DNA from: Flavobacteriaceae bacterium
GTDB taxonomy: Bacteria > Bacteroidota > Bacteroidia > Flavobacteriales > Flavobacteriaceae
Direction of reading: 5' to 3'
Length of the DNA: 64,000 nucleotides
NCBI GenBank assembly: GCA_004762155.1
Contig: SIHP01000002.1
Location: 186,001 to 250,000 of the forward strand
Shown here: in pieces, positions 45,464 through 53,710 of the stretch
Layout of the letters: every line of letters starts with the position of its first letter
Numbering within the stretch: the stretch's first letter is position 1
The notes under the pieces: model-generated
The model's input: the letters and a program-made list of their open reading frames with translations, nothing else
Told to the model about the DNA's origin: nothing
Databases searched by the model: none
Made by a program: the position numbers and the translations under genes

Positions 45464-45899
45464 GATCATATACATATGCTCTTATTTACTTTTTTTAATT
45501 GCTTGTGATACTAAAAAAGCAGCTAAAGAGATAGAAATAACCACTAAAGTACCTGCTAGTTTTCAGATGTATAAAACATCTGAAATGGCATCTTTAATGA
45601 GAACTTTATATTCATCAAACAAAAAAATAAAGAAACAGATTACAAATAATGATGAGATTGGTGACTTTAATGAAATCTTTTTAAAAATTCATACAGCAAC
45701 ACTTACAGATAGCACTGTTTTTGATGACAGTTATACTACCTATGCAAATCACTTTATAAAAACACAAAAAGAGTTATTTGTTGTACCAAAAGAAGAAAGA
45801 AAAGAACAATTTAATGCTGTTTTAGACGCCTGTATTTCTTGCCATAAAGATAGATGTACTGGTCCTATTCCTAAAATAGAAAGATTGAGAATCCGTTAA
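45456..45899 (+). CDS. Small lipoprotein with a cytochrome c haem motif
   Basis: A 147-residue protein with a lipobox ending at C17 (LFLIAC) and a C-x2-C-H haem-binding motif at C126-C129-H130 (DACISCHKD). The helical body ahead of a C-terminal haem site recalls class II c-type cytochromes. Covalent haem attachment is inferred from the motif. Its start lies inside the end of the DUF4920 gene, so the two lipoproteins are probably made together. A shared redox or metal role in the periplasm is a reasonable guess. Confidence 0.78.
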   Translation: MNKIIYICSYLLFLIACDTKKAAKEIEITTKVPASFQMYKTSEMASLMRTLYSSNKKIKKQITNNDEIGDFNEIFLKIHTATLTDSTVFDDSYTTYANHFIKTQKELFVVPKEERKEQFNAVLDACISCHKDRCTGPIPKIERLRIR

Positions 45900-45900
45900 T

Positions 45901-46560
45901 TTGAAAAGAGAAATTAAAATAACATCAGACGGTTCTACAACTTTTTATTTACCAGAGTTAAATGAACACTTTCATTCCACACACGGAGCTATTCAAGAAG
46001 CATATCACGTATATATAAAAAACGGACTACAACAAATTACATTAAACGAGATTTCTATTTTAGAAATTGGTTTTGGTACAGGTTTAAATTGTTTTATTAC
46101 GCTTTTAGAAACTGATAAAACAATAGATTATACTGGTGTAGAAGCATATCCTATTACACGTGAAGAAGTAACTAAGGTAAATTATGTTTCACAATTAAAT
46201 GCTACAAAACATCAAAAGGAATTTGATGAAATTCACAATGTTTCTTGGGAAGAAAAACATGCAATTACAAACAAATTTCACCTAACAAAAAGAAAACAAT
46301 TTTTTAAAGATATTAATGATCAAAATAAATTCGATTTAATATATTTTGATGCTTTTGGCCCAGATATTCAACCAGAATTATGGTCTGAAATTATTTTTAA
46401 AAAGATGTACAAGGCTTTAAAACCAAATGGAATTTTAGTAACCTACGCTGCTAAAGGTGATGTAAAACGAAATTTAAAATCAGTTGGCTTTTCTCTAAAA
46501 CGTTTACCTGGACCTCCTGGGAAATGGCATATGTTAAAAGCTACAAAAAATAATATCTAA
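45901..46560 (+). CDS. mnmD: tRNA (mnm5s2U34) methyltransferase MnmD
   Basis: A 219-residue SAM-dependent methyltransferase matching the methylating half of bifunctional MnmC. It converts aminomethyl-2-thiouridine to the methylated form at the wobble base of tRNA. The SAM motif EIGFGTGLN is at residues 55-63 and the DUF752 signature in YFDAFGPDIQPELW (about 145-158). The FAD-dependent MnmC oxidase domain is missing, as in other stand-alone MnmD proteins. The start codon is TTG at 45901, one base after the previous stop. Its stop overlaps the start of a 43-codon gene. Confidence 0.9.
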   Translation: MKREIKITSDGSTTFYLPELNEHFHSTHGAIQEAYHVYIKNGLQQITLNEISILEIGFGTGLNCFITLLETDKTIDYTGVEAYPITREEVTKVNYVSQLNATKHQKEFDEIHNVSWEEKHAITNKFHLTKRKQFFKDINDQNKFDLIYFDAFGPDIQPELWSEIIFKKMYKALKPNGILVTYAAKGDVKRNLKSVGFSLKRLPGPPGKWHMLKATKNNI

Positions 46561-46691
46561 TGAAAATTCAAAGACGTTTTGGCGACAATAAAAAAGGAAA
46601 TCCTAAAAGAGGTTTATTACTCGTTCTTTTATTAATAATAGTATTGTATTTGTTTTTTAATACAGATAAAATTCTTGCAAGCTTTTTATAA
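46560..46691 (+). CDS. 43-residue single-pass membrane protein, unknown
   Basis: A short gene running from ATG at 46560 (overlapping the mnmD stop as TAATG) to TAA at 46689-46691, one base short of the trmN6 ATG. The protein has a basic N-terminus (MKIQRRFGDNKKGNPKR), one strongly hydrophobic helix (about residues 19-33) and a short tail, FFNTDKILASFL. The exact fit between two coupled genes and the positive-inside layout support a real gene. The family is not recognised. It could be a small membrane accessory protein or only a translational linker. Confidence 0.6.
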   Translation: MKIQRRFGDNKKGNPKRGLLLVLLLIIVLYLFFNTDKILASFL

Positions 46692-47411
46692 ATGAAACCA
46701 TTTAAATTTAAACAATTCAGCGTTCAACAAGACAAAACTGCCATGAAAATAGGCACAGATGCTGTTTTATTAGGTGCTTGGTGTACTATAAAAGAATTTA
46801 CAGATACCGTTTTGGATATTGGATCTGGAACTGGTGTTATTGCATTAATGTTGGCGCAACGTTGTGATGCAATGACTGTTGATGCTGTAGAAATTGACGG
46901 AAATGCTTACGAACAAACTGTAGAGAATTTTGAACAGTCTGATTGGGGAGATCGTTTGTTTTGTTACAATTCCTCGTTTCAAGAATTTGCTACTGAAATG
47001 CAAGAAGAAGAAGAAACTTATGAATGCATTGTTTCTAATCCGCCTTTTTATACTGATGAGTTTGAAACAGAAAATGATGCTAGAAATAAAGCCCGATTTA
47101 CAACTGCTTTATCTTTTGATGAATTGCTAACAGGTGTGGTAAAAATATTAGCTGAAGACGGAATTTTCTCCACTATTATTCCTTTTAAAGAAGAAGCTAA
47201 TTTTATTGAGCTTGCCAACTCAAAAGGTTTGTTTTTAAATAAAGTGTGTAACGTAAAAGGAAATGAATCTTCTCCTGTAAAAAGAAGCTTATTAGCTTTT
47301 TCTTTTACTGAAACGGAACCTACAAAAGAAGTATTAACTATTGAAATTGAGCGCCATCAATATACTAATGAATATGTTGAACTAACTAAAGATTTTTATT
47401 TTAAGATGTAA
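46692..47411 (+). CDS. trmN6: tRNA1(Val) (adenine37-N6)-methyltransferase
   Basis: A 239-residue methyltransferase of the YfiC/TrmN6 family, which methylates N6 of A37 in tRNA1(Val). The SAM motif DIGSGTGVIALML is at about residues 42-54. The adenine-N6 catalytic motif N-P-P-F is at residues 116-119 (VSNPPFY). The N-terminus (KPFKFKQFSVQQDKTAMKIGTD) is typical. It ends the cluster with mnmD, so both tRNA anticodon-loop methylations are encoded together. It converges on the short gene at 47416. Confidence 0.92.
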   Translation: MKPFKFKQFSVQQDKTAMKIGTDAVLLGAWCTIKEFTDTVLDIGSGTGVIALMLAQRCDAMTVDAVEIDGNAYEQTVENFEQSDWGDRLFCYNSSFQEFATEMQEEEETYECIVSNPPFYTDEFETENDARNKARFTTALSFDELLTGVVKILAEDGIFSTIIPFKEEANFIELANSKGLFLNKVCNVKGNESSPVKRSLLAFSFTETEPTKEVLTIEIERHQYTNEYVELTKDFYFKM

Positions 47412-47415
47412 ATTA

Positions 47416-47772
47416 TTAACTACGCTCAAATAATAGTTCTATATTTTCTTTTGCTAGCTTTTTTTGAAACATTGAAAAAAAGAACGACTTCTTTAATATT
47501 AAACTTTCTTGATTGTTAAACTCAATTTTATACTTACCTCCTTTATTTATAACAACAGAAAATATTTTCTTGGTCCTTTTAAATCTGTAATAAGATTGAA
47601 ACTTTATTTCAGCTATTTCTGGCTGAACAAATGTATTATCATTTAACCTCTCCAAGCTAAAATTAAACTTTCCAATATCAATACTCCAACCTCCAATGAT
47701 AAAAACATTATAAACTCCTTTTGATAACTCTATGAAATCTTCAGATTTAGAAATATTTATTGGCTCAATCAT
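47416..47772 (-). CDS. Hypothetical protein
   Basis: A 118-residue protein, family not recognised. It has no signal peptide; a beta-rich N-terminal half (GVYNVFIIGGWSIDIGKF) is followed by a basic C-terminal part with LKKSFFFSMFQKKLAKENIEL. The stop codon lies four bases from trmN6 in the opposite direction. It may be a genuine accessory gene or a degrading one; the reading frame alone supports it. Confidence 0.5.
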   Translation of the reverse strand: MIEPINISKSEDFIELSKGVYNVFIIGGWSIDIGKFNFSLERLNDNTFVQPEIAEIKFQSYYRFKRTKKIFSVVINKGGKYKIEFNNQESLILKKSFFFSMFQKKLAKENIELLFERS

Positions 47773-47866
47773 TTCTTTTGTTTCTAATTACTATTTTCTA
47801 TAAACTCCCTTTACTTTTTCCAGTATTATTTTCTATGGAAAATTACTCGAAATAACAATTTGCTTC

Positions 47867-47970
47867 GTCATCGCGAGGCACGAAGCGATCTGTAAATTGA
47901 AAAATAGAATGATAATTTCAATTACAAATAAACAGATTACTTCATTACACTGTGTTTCATTCGTAATGAC
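47867..47970. repeat. REP/MITE-like imperfect inverted repeat
   Basis: The left arm GTCATCGCGAGG...CACGAAGCGATCTG (47867-47892) and the right arm CAGATTACTTCA...TTCGTAATGAC (47933-47970) are imperfect inverted copies around an AT-rich centre. Sequences of the type GTCATTGCGAGG...GAAGCAATCTG recur as dispersed palindromes in many bacterial genomes. Here it occupies most of the gap between two short unknown genes, and copies elsewhere in the genome are expected. Confidence 0.5.
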
Positions 47971-48032
47971 AATTAAAAAAGTAAAAATCCTATTTTATAT
48001 TCTTTGTCAATTTCATTCTATTCTTGAACAAT

Positions 48033-48662
48033 CTATCTTAAACTCTTATAGTATTCCTTTCTATAATAATCTTCTTTACTTTTTCTTTGCTTGAACAAAG
48101 CAATAATTTCATTTTTTTGTACTGCTTTTAAATTAATTTCTAATGAATTTATCATTGGTGGTGCGTCATCATTTAAGTTTGTTAAATGGCTAAATAAATA
48201 ATCACTAAGCATATGAGTATTCACAAAGCAACCTGAATTAAAATAAACAAAAGTCAGTGTATCGTTTAAAGATTTTTTTAATAAAGGAAATACATTAATA
48301 TTTTGTTTACGAATTAATCCTTCATAAGCAATTGCCTTTACATTTCCACTTGGATAGTCCGTTAACTTTAGCAATTCAAATTCATTTGAGTTTTCAAGTA
48401 ACCATTTCTACCTGTACCATTGTTCTATTTTTCTACCTGAAAAGTCAGTTTCATCAAATGTAATTACGCCATATTGATCAAAAAGTTCTATAGAATCTTT
48501 AATTTCACTTCTAATTCCTTTCCAATCAAAATTCCATTTTTCTGTATAGGAATTTGAATACATAAAAAGTATCGCAACAAAAATCATAGATAAAATTGGA
48601 AGGTAAATAGTCCAATTCTTTTTTTCATTCGTTCTTTTCTTTTTCATTTTTAAAAGATACAT
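48033..48662 (-). pseudogene. Gene interrupted by an in-frame amber stop
   Basis: Two open stretches, 48662-48408 and 48374-48033, lie in the same reading frame, separated by one TAG at 48408-48410 and 11 sense codons (KWLLENSNEFE and onward). Read through, they give a protein of about 209 residues. It has an N-terminal membrane segment (residues 17-35) and a soluble part containing LLKLTDYPSGNVKAIAYEGL, a segment that looks like a HEAT-type helical repeat. A CAG-to-TAG change would explain it (R-[Q]-K-W). The downstream half keeps codon quality, so the break looks recent. No sign of stop-codon recoding is visible. Sequencing error is possible. Confidence 0.6.
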
Positions 48663-48718
48663 AATTAAACAGAAAATCTACTACATTAAAACAGTAGGTT
48701 TATGATAAAGAATATTTC

Positions 48719-49690
48719 TTACAACTTTACCTCACCTTTAAAATACGCTTCAAACTCTTTTTCAGTTTCACTGTTGTAACTCATTTTACTGTATATAAAT
48801 TGTGTTTCGTTCATCCAATAAAATTGTTTAAAGTAACAAATATCATAATCTTGCCAGAGGTTAAGCTCTGAAAAAAAAGTAAATTCTCTATCTTCTTTTT
48901 TTTCTAAAAAATAAGAAACACATTCTTGACCAGGGAAATATCCGTTTAAACGATAGGTACCTTTGGGCGACATTTCAATATACTGCGGATTACCAACCGT
49001 TTGTGTTTCTCCACCATTTTTTAAAGACAAACATACATCGCTAGAATGTCCGCCTTCTAAAACCAATATTTCTTCTTCTGGATAATATCCAGAATATCCT
49101 TTAGAAAAACCAACTTCTGACTCAAAAGGATCAAACATCAATTTTTGATTGTTTTCTGTTATAATCGCTTTTATTGCATCTTCCCTTTCATATGCCTTTC
49201 CTTCAGAATCTTTATGCCATCTTTGCCACAAAACGCTACTTTTTAAAAGGACTTTAATACTATCTAAATCTTTTATTTTTTCTGATACTTTTTCTATCTT
49301 TAACTGTTCATTTTTAAGATTCAAAAACACTTGTTTGGTTATTGAATCTATTTTTATTTTTAACCTTTTATTTTTCATTGGTTTTAAAAACCCATCAAAA
49401 ACAAAACCTTTTTTGTGGTTCTTAGAAATTAAATACGGATAATTATAAAATTTTACTTTTATCCAATTCCCTTTAACCTTTTTTCCCTCATCTTTTACGG
49501 ATAATTCAATATTTGTTGTTGCTATTTTTTCTACCACAACTCCAAAGGGAATTTTAGCTATTTTTTTGGATGTTAAGTCTGTGTTAGATCGAACATTTAA
49601 GCCACTTTTTGCAGTTACATGATAATATTCTTGAGCATGAGCAAACCTTAGAAAGAAAACACTTATAAATACAACTATATAATTTTTCAT
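48719..49690 (-). CDS. Secreted SH3-like domain protein (paralogue B)
   Basis: A 323-residue protein with a signal peptide (cleavage after FAHA, about residue 19). It has an SH3-type beta-barrel (about 22-95, including YHVTAKSGLNVRSNTD and GNWIKVKF), a Lys/Glu-rich helical stretch (about 110-150) and an uncharacterised C-terminal domain. Bacterial SH3 domains often bind cell-wall peptides, but that is inference here. The ATG at 49690 is chosen, one base after the stop of the upstream paralogue. It is the last gene of a run starting with the AddB-like gene. Confidence 0.72.
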   Translation of the reverse strand: MKNYIVVFISVFFLRFAHAQEYYHVTAKSGLNVRSNTDLTSKKIAKIPFGVVVEKIATTNIELSVKDEGKKVKGNWIKVKFYNYPYLISKNHKKGFVFDGFLKPMKNKRLKIKIDSITKQVFLNLKNEQLKIEKVSEKIKDLDSIKVLLKSSVLWQRWHKDSEGKAYEREDAIKAIITENNQKLMFDPFESEVGFSKGYSGYYPEEEILVLEGGHSSDVCLSLKNGGETQTVGNPQYIEMSPKGTYRLNGYFPGQECVSYFLEKKEDREFTFFSELNLWQDYDICYFKQFYWMNETQFIYSKMSYNSETEKEFEAYFKGEVKL

Positions 49691-49691
49691 A

Positions 49692-50888
49692 TTAATGCCT
49701 ATTATCACACAAAATTCTAATTGACTTTTGTTTATTATCTAAAAACTGAATTCCAGAACAACTAAAAGAATAATACATAAATCCGAATAAAACTGGTGGT
49801 TTATTTTTAAATATTTTACCTGTAAACTGTTCATTGTATTCATTTTCTTTTCCCGCTATTGATAACGGAGCAAATGATCCATTCTCTCCTTCATAAAGAA
49901 GGTTACTAAACACTGTTTTATTATTTAATTGAATAACCAAACATCTGAATCTTTGGTTATAATCACCTAAAAAATAGGTGTAAAAATCATTTTCAAAAAT
50001 GAATACTTTGTTTGGTTTACTGTTTTTTAAAAAAGATAATTCATCTTTACTTAAATACTCCTGGTACTCTTTAAGGTTAAACACTGGAAAAGTAGTTGTA
50101 GTTGTTTCTTTCCAAACAATTGGTTTTATATTATTTGTTACAAAAGGATTCTCTTTTCCAACATACACAAAAGAACTATAGTAGTCTCTAACTTTATTAT
50201 TTCCTAATTTTTTTTCTAAATCAAAACCAATTAAATAGTCACTTGAGCTTATGGGTTTATTACTTCCGTATGGATTTGGTTCTGCAAGTAATGACAACTC
50301 TTTTACCTTTAGTGTTAGAATTGTATCTAACACGTAATTAAAAATAAAAACTTTATCAGTTTCTTTAATCTTTAAACCTTTTAAAAATCGTGCTCTGTAT
50401 GTGCTACTTAATTTATGACGAACAATATCGTTTTCACCTAAATAAGCATCATCTACAAAGTTATCATCATCATAACTCCAAGGAAAACTATCTGTTAACA
50501 CTATAAAACCAATACTTTTCGGTTTTTTTTCATAGCTATTAAAATTGTAAATATTAAAGGGAGGTGTATACTTTTTGTTAGCCAAAAAAGCATCAAAAAC
50601 ATACACTCTTGTTTGCTCTTTTTTTACACCAACCCATTCTCCTTTTTTTAATTGTCCTTCATCTTTAATTTCCTGAAAAATACCTGTTCTTTCTACAATT
50701 TCAACTTTGGTATTTAAAGGGAATTTTCCTAAAACTTTTCCTTTTGGAGTTGCTCTATAATTTAGTCCAGATATTGCGATTACATAATATAACGAATCTT
50801 TTTCTTGTACAGTTTTAAAATCAAAAGCTTCACTTTTAAACGTTAAAAACAAGGTGACAAGCAAAAAATAATAACCACACTTTTTCAT
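49692..50888 (-). CDS. Secreted SH3-like domain protein (paralogue A)
   Basis: A 398-residue protein with a signal peptide (MKKCGYYFLLVTLFLTFKS, cleavage near SEA). The SH3-like domain at about 28-110 (YYVIAISGLNYRATPKGKVLG, then GEWVGVKKEQ) parallels that of the next gene, although the C-terminal regions are not clearly alike. Function is unknown. It begins 12 bases after the AddB-like gene. The two SH3 proteins probably arose by duplication and divergence. Confidence 0.72.
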   Translation of the reverse strand: MKKCGYYFLLVTLFLTFKSEAFDFKTVQEKDSLYYVIAISGLNYRATPKGKVLGKFPLNTKVEIVERTGIFQEIKDEGQLKKGEWVGVKKEQTRVYVFDAFLANKKYTPPFNIYNFNSYEKKPKSIGFIVLTDSFPWSYDDDNFVDDAYLGENDIVRHKLSSTYRARFLKGLKIKETDKVFIFNYVLDTILTLKVKELSLLAEPNPYGSNKPISSSDYLIGFDLEKKLGNNKVRDYYSSFVYVGKENPFVTNNIKPIVWKETTTTTFPVFNLKEYQEYLSKDELSFLKNSKPNKVFIFENDFYTYFLGDYNQRFRCLVIQLNNKTVFSNLLYEGENGSFAPLSIAGKENEYNEQFTGKIFKNKPPVLFGFMYYSFSCSGIQFLDNKQKSIRILCDNRH

Positions 50889-50900
50889 AATTCTATTTAA

Positions 50901-53651
50901 TTAATATGGTAAATCCGCAGGCTCTACAAAAGGGATTTCTTTATTGAATATTTCTTGAAGTAAAATTTTTATCTCTGTAATAAATTCAGTTATTCTCTCT
51001 TCATTCACTTCATTATCTTGCCCACCTCTTTTGGTTGAAAAATTAAGCTGCAAAAAACCATTTTTTAAGTTTTTGAACGAATAAATTCCAGCTTGTATCG
51101 GTTTGTCTACAACTTTTTCTGTTTGTGAATACATAAAAGCATATAACAATACCTGAATGGCTTTGCTGTATTTATAATCACGGATTTTTTCGTAATCTGT
51201 AATTTTTAGTTCTGAGGCAGTTACCATTCCCGTTTTATAATCAATTATACGCGCTACGCCATTCAATTCATCTACACGATCTACTTGTCCGTGAATTTTT
51301 ACAGGAACATCAATTCCTTCAACATTTATAATTGCTTCGTAATTCTTTTCGGTTCCAATTATTTTTAATTGATTCTTTTTATCTTTTAATAACGTAAGCT
51401 CTTGCTTTAAAAAATTGACTACAAAACGAACAGCAACTTCAAAAATCAATCTGTTTTTTCCAGTAACAATATCTCCGTTTTTAAAATGCTTTTTAAAGTA
51501 TTTTGTAATAGTTTTTTTTATTTTCGGTTGCATCGCTTTTACATCATCAAACAACAAAAATTTTCCAACAAAAGGAATATATAATTCTTCTAAAGTATCA
51601 TGTACAACAGTTCCTAAAGTATTAAAAGCAACTTCTTCTTCCACTTCATCAAATTCTCGAATACGCAATACCTTTTGCTTGTAAAAAGCCATTGGATTGT
51701 ATAAATAGTTTGTTAATGCCGATGGTGAAATTCCTTTTTGGGCTAATTCTTTTAGCTTTTCTAAAACTTCATCATTTTTAGCAATTTCTTTTAATGATGA
51801 TTTCTCTGTAATTACTTTTGGGCTTACAATTTTAGATGTAATTCCTTCTTTCAAAAGTTCTAATTGTGTAACAAATCTACTTTTTTCACCACCACCAAAC
51901 GTATCACTTTCTGTATTATAAATTAGTGTAACATTTTTAGCACGTTGCATTAATCTGAAAAAATGATACGAGAAAATTGCATCTTTTTCTCTGTATGTTG
52001 GCAAACCAAACTCTACTTTTACATCAAACGGAATAAATGAAACTGGTTGTGTATTTCCTGGTAAAACACCTTCATTTACGGAAGTAATGATTACGTTTTC
52101 AAAATCTAACACACGTGTTTCTAACATTCCCATTAATTGTAAACCTTGCAAAGGTTCTCCTTGAAACGATAAACTTTCTGAAGTTATTACTTGTTGAAAA
52201 AACTTATAAAGTGTTTTTAAATCAACAAAATAATTAAACTTCGTATGTAAATTTTGCAACTGTATAAATGCGGTATAAAAACGAAATAAATACTCTTTTT
52301 CTAAACCAGTTACTACATCTTTTAAAACCGTTATTAAGTTAATAATACGTTGCAAAAAATCGTTAATTGATGTGTATTGTTCAAAAACGGATGCTATAAT
52401 CTGCTGTGTTTCTGGTGAAATAGTTGTCAAAAAAGACAATATATATTGTTGAGAAACGAACGTATTATTTTCTTGAGATATTTTTTCTGAAATAGTATCC
52501 GACAAAAACTCTTCTTCAGTAGTTAACAAACGATACACTAAAGGATGTTTTAAAAAACGAACAACATCTTTATAATAAAACTCATTCTGCAGCGATTTCT
52601 TTAATTTATCCTGTGAAATAAACAGTTGAAATACCGAGAAGATTAAACCTGTGGTAGGAATATCTTTTAACGGATATCCCATAGTAATATTAATAGCTTT
52701 TACACTATTTGGTAACGAATTTAGCATTGTTGGTAATAATGATTCATCTGCTAAAACAACCGCCGTATTATTGTAATTTGGTAATTTTGATAATACTTCT
52801 CCTGCGTATTTTATTTGAGAAATGTTTTTAGCAGCACCTATTATCTCAATTTTTTTATCTTGAGAAAACCAATTACCAACTGTTTTTAATTCATTTTTCT
52901 GATAATATTTCCAATTCACCTTACATCTTCTAATAAATGTTCCTGCTTGGTGATTGCTGTGTAAAAAAGCATCATCAATATCCCAATAAACTTCTGCTTT
53001 CCCTTCAAAAAGAAATTTTTGAAATAATAAATCTTCTGCAGCATTTAAAGAATTAAACCCTATAAAAAATACTTTTTTCTTTGGATGTTTCGCTATATAG
53101 CTATCTACCTTATTAACAGCTTCACGATATAAAACACCTTGATAACCTATTTTATTTTCTAATAAAAACTTATAAAATGCATTATAATATTCGTTTAATT
53201 TTTCTATAAACTTAAAATGATCTTTTATAAGTTCCGTTTCTTCAAAAGTTCCTTTAACAGACCATTTTTTCAACCGCTGAATATCTCTTAAATATTCAAA
53301 AATCTCTCGTGAATTTATTAAATGCTGATCTATTTCATTAAAATCCTGAATAACTGTAAATGCCCAAGAAGAAAATATTTCAAACGAATCTGGATTTGGT
53401 TCTTGTTCTTTATAAATTGTATAAAAATGAAACAACAACTGAACAGCATCAGCTTTTTGTATTTCAGATATCTGAGAAACAAACTGTTCTATATTTATAA
53501 TTTCGGGTAAAAAACCTGTGGTTATATTGTTTTTTAAGGTTTGCTTTACAAATACTCCCGCACGTTGCGATGGCAATACAAAAACAGCATTCTCAAATGT
53601 TTTTGTAGTTTTTAAAATATCTAATACGGTTTCTGAAATAAAACTTTGCAT
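50901..53651 (-). CDS. AddB/RexB-like PD-(D/E)XK nuclease
   Basis: A 916-residue protein resembling the AddB subunit of the AddAB helicase-nuclease that processes double-strand breaks. The N-terminal LPSQRAGVF takes the place of the helicase-like motif I. The C-terminal nuclease domain (about 640-900) contains the motif GTVVHDTLEEL, then GQVDRVDEL and IIDYKTG with the D...D-x-K catalytic residues. The cysteines that bind an Fe-S cluster in Bacillus AddB are absent. The partner AddA is not in the window. The ATG at 53651 is chosen over one five codons upstream. Confidence 0.85.
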   Translation of the reverse strand: MQSFISETVLDILKTTKTFENAVFVLPSQRAGVFVKQTLKNNITTGFLPEIINIEQFVSQISEIQKADAVQLLFHFYTIYKEQEPNPDSFEIFSSWAFTVIQDFNEIDQHLINSREIFEYLRDIQRLKKWSVKGTFEETELIKDHFKFIEKLNEYYNAFYKFLLENKIGYQGVLYREAVNKVDSYIAKHPKKKVFFIGFNSLNAAEDLLFQKFLFEGKAEVYWDIDDAFLHSNHQAGTFIRRCKVNWKYYQKNELKTVGNWFSQDKKIEIIGAAKNISQIKYAGEVLSKLPNYNNTAVVLADESLLPTMLNSLPNSVKAINITMGYPLKDIPTTGLIFSVFQLFISQDKLKKSLQNEFYYKDVVRFLKHPLVYRLLTTEEEFLSDTISEKISQENNTFVSQQYILSFLTTISPETQQIIASVFEQYTSINDFLQRIINLITVLKDVVTGLEKEYLFRFYTAFIQLQNLHTKFNYFVDLKTLYKFFQQVITSESLSFQGEPLQGLQLMGMLETRVLDFENVIITSVNEGVLPGNTQPVSFIPFDVKVEFGLPTYREKDAIFSYHFFRLMQRAKNVTLIYNTESDTFGGGEKSRFVTQLELLKEGITSKIVSPKVITEKSSLKEIAKNDEVLEKLKELAQKGISPSALTNYLYNPMAFYKQKVLRIREFDEVEEEVAFNTLGTVVHDTLEELYIPFVGKFLLFDDVKAMQPKIKKTITKYFKKHFKNGDIVTGKNRLIFEVAVRFVVNFLKQELTLLKDKKNQLKIIGTEKNYEAIINVEGIDVPVKIHGQVDRVDELNGVARIIDYKTGMVTASELKITDYEKIRDYKYSKAIQVLLYAFMYSQTEKVVDKPIQAGIYSFKNLKNGFLQLNFSTKRGGQDNEVNEERITEFITEIKILLQEIFNKEIPFVEPADLPY

Positions 53652-53675
53652 ACATCGAAAGTACAATATTTATAT

Positions 53676-53683
53676 TATTTTTG
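53676..53683 (+). promoter_or_regulatory. Probable promoter -7 box of the nitrilase-family gene
   Basis: TATTTTTG matches TAnnTTTG, 27 bases before the ATG at 53711. An upstream frame start at 53681 would lie within it, supporting the later ATG. Confidence 0.45.
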
Positions 53684-53710
53684 AGAAAAGCTAACGTACC
53701 ATTTTTACTA

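Noticed and set aside
47897..48094. Plus-strand frame of 65 codons within the palindromic repeat
   Set aside because: It runs through the inverted-repeat element and into the opposing broken gene, with no coding character.
48408..48410. Possible recoding of UAG as an amino acid
   Set aside because: No pyrrolysine genes or stem-loop typical of recoding are visible, and other genes here end normally. A nonsense mutation is simpler.
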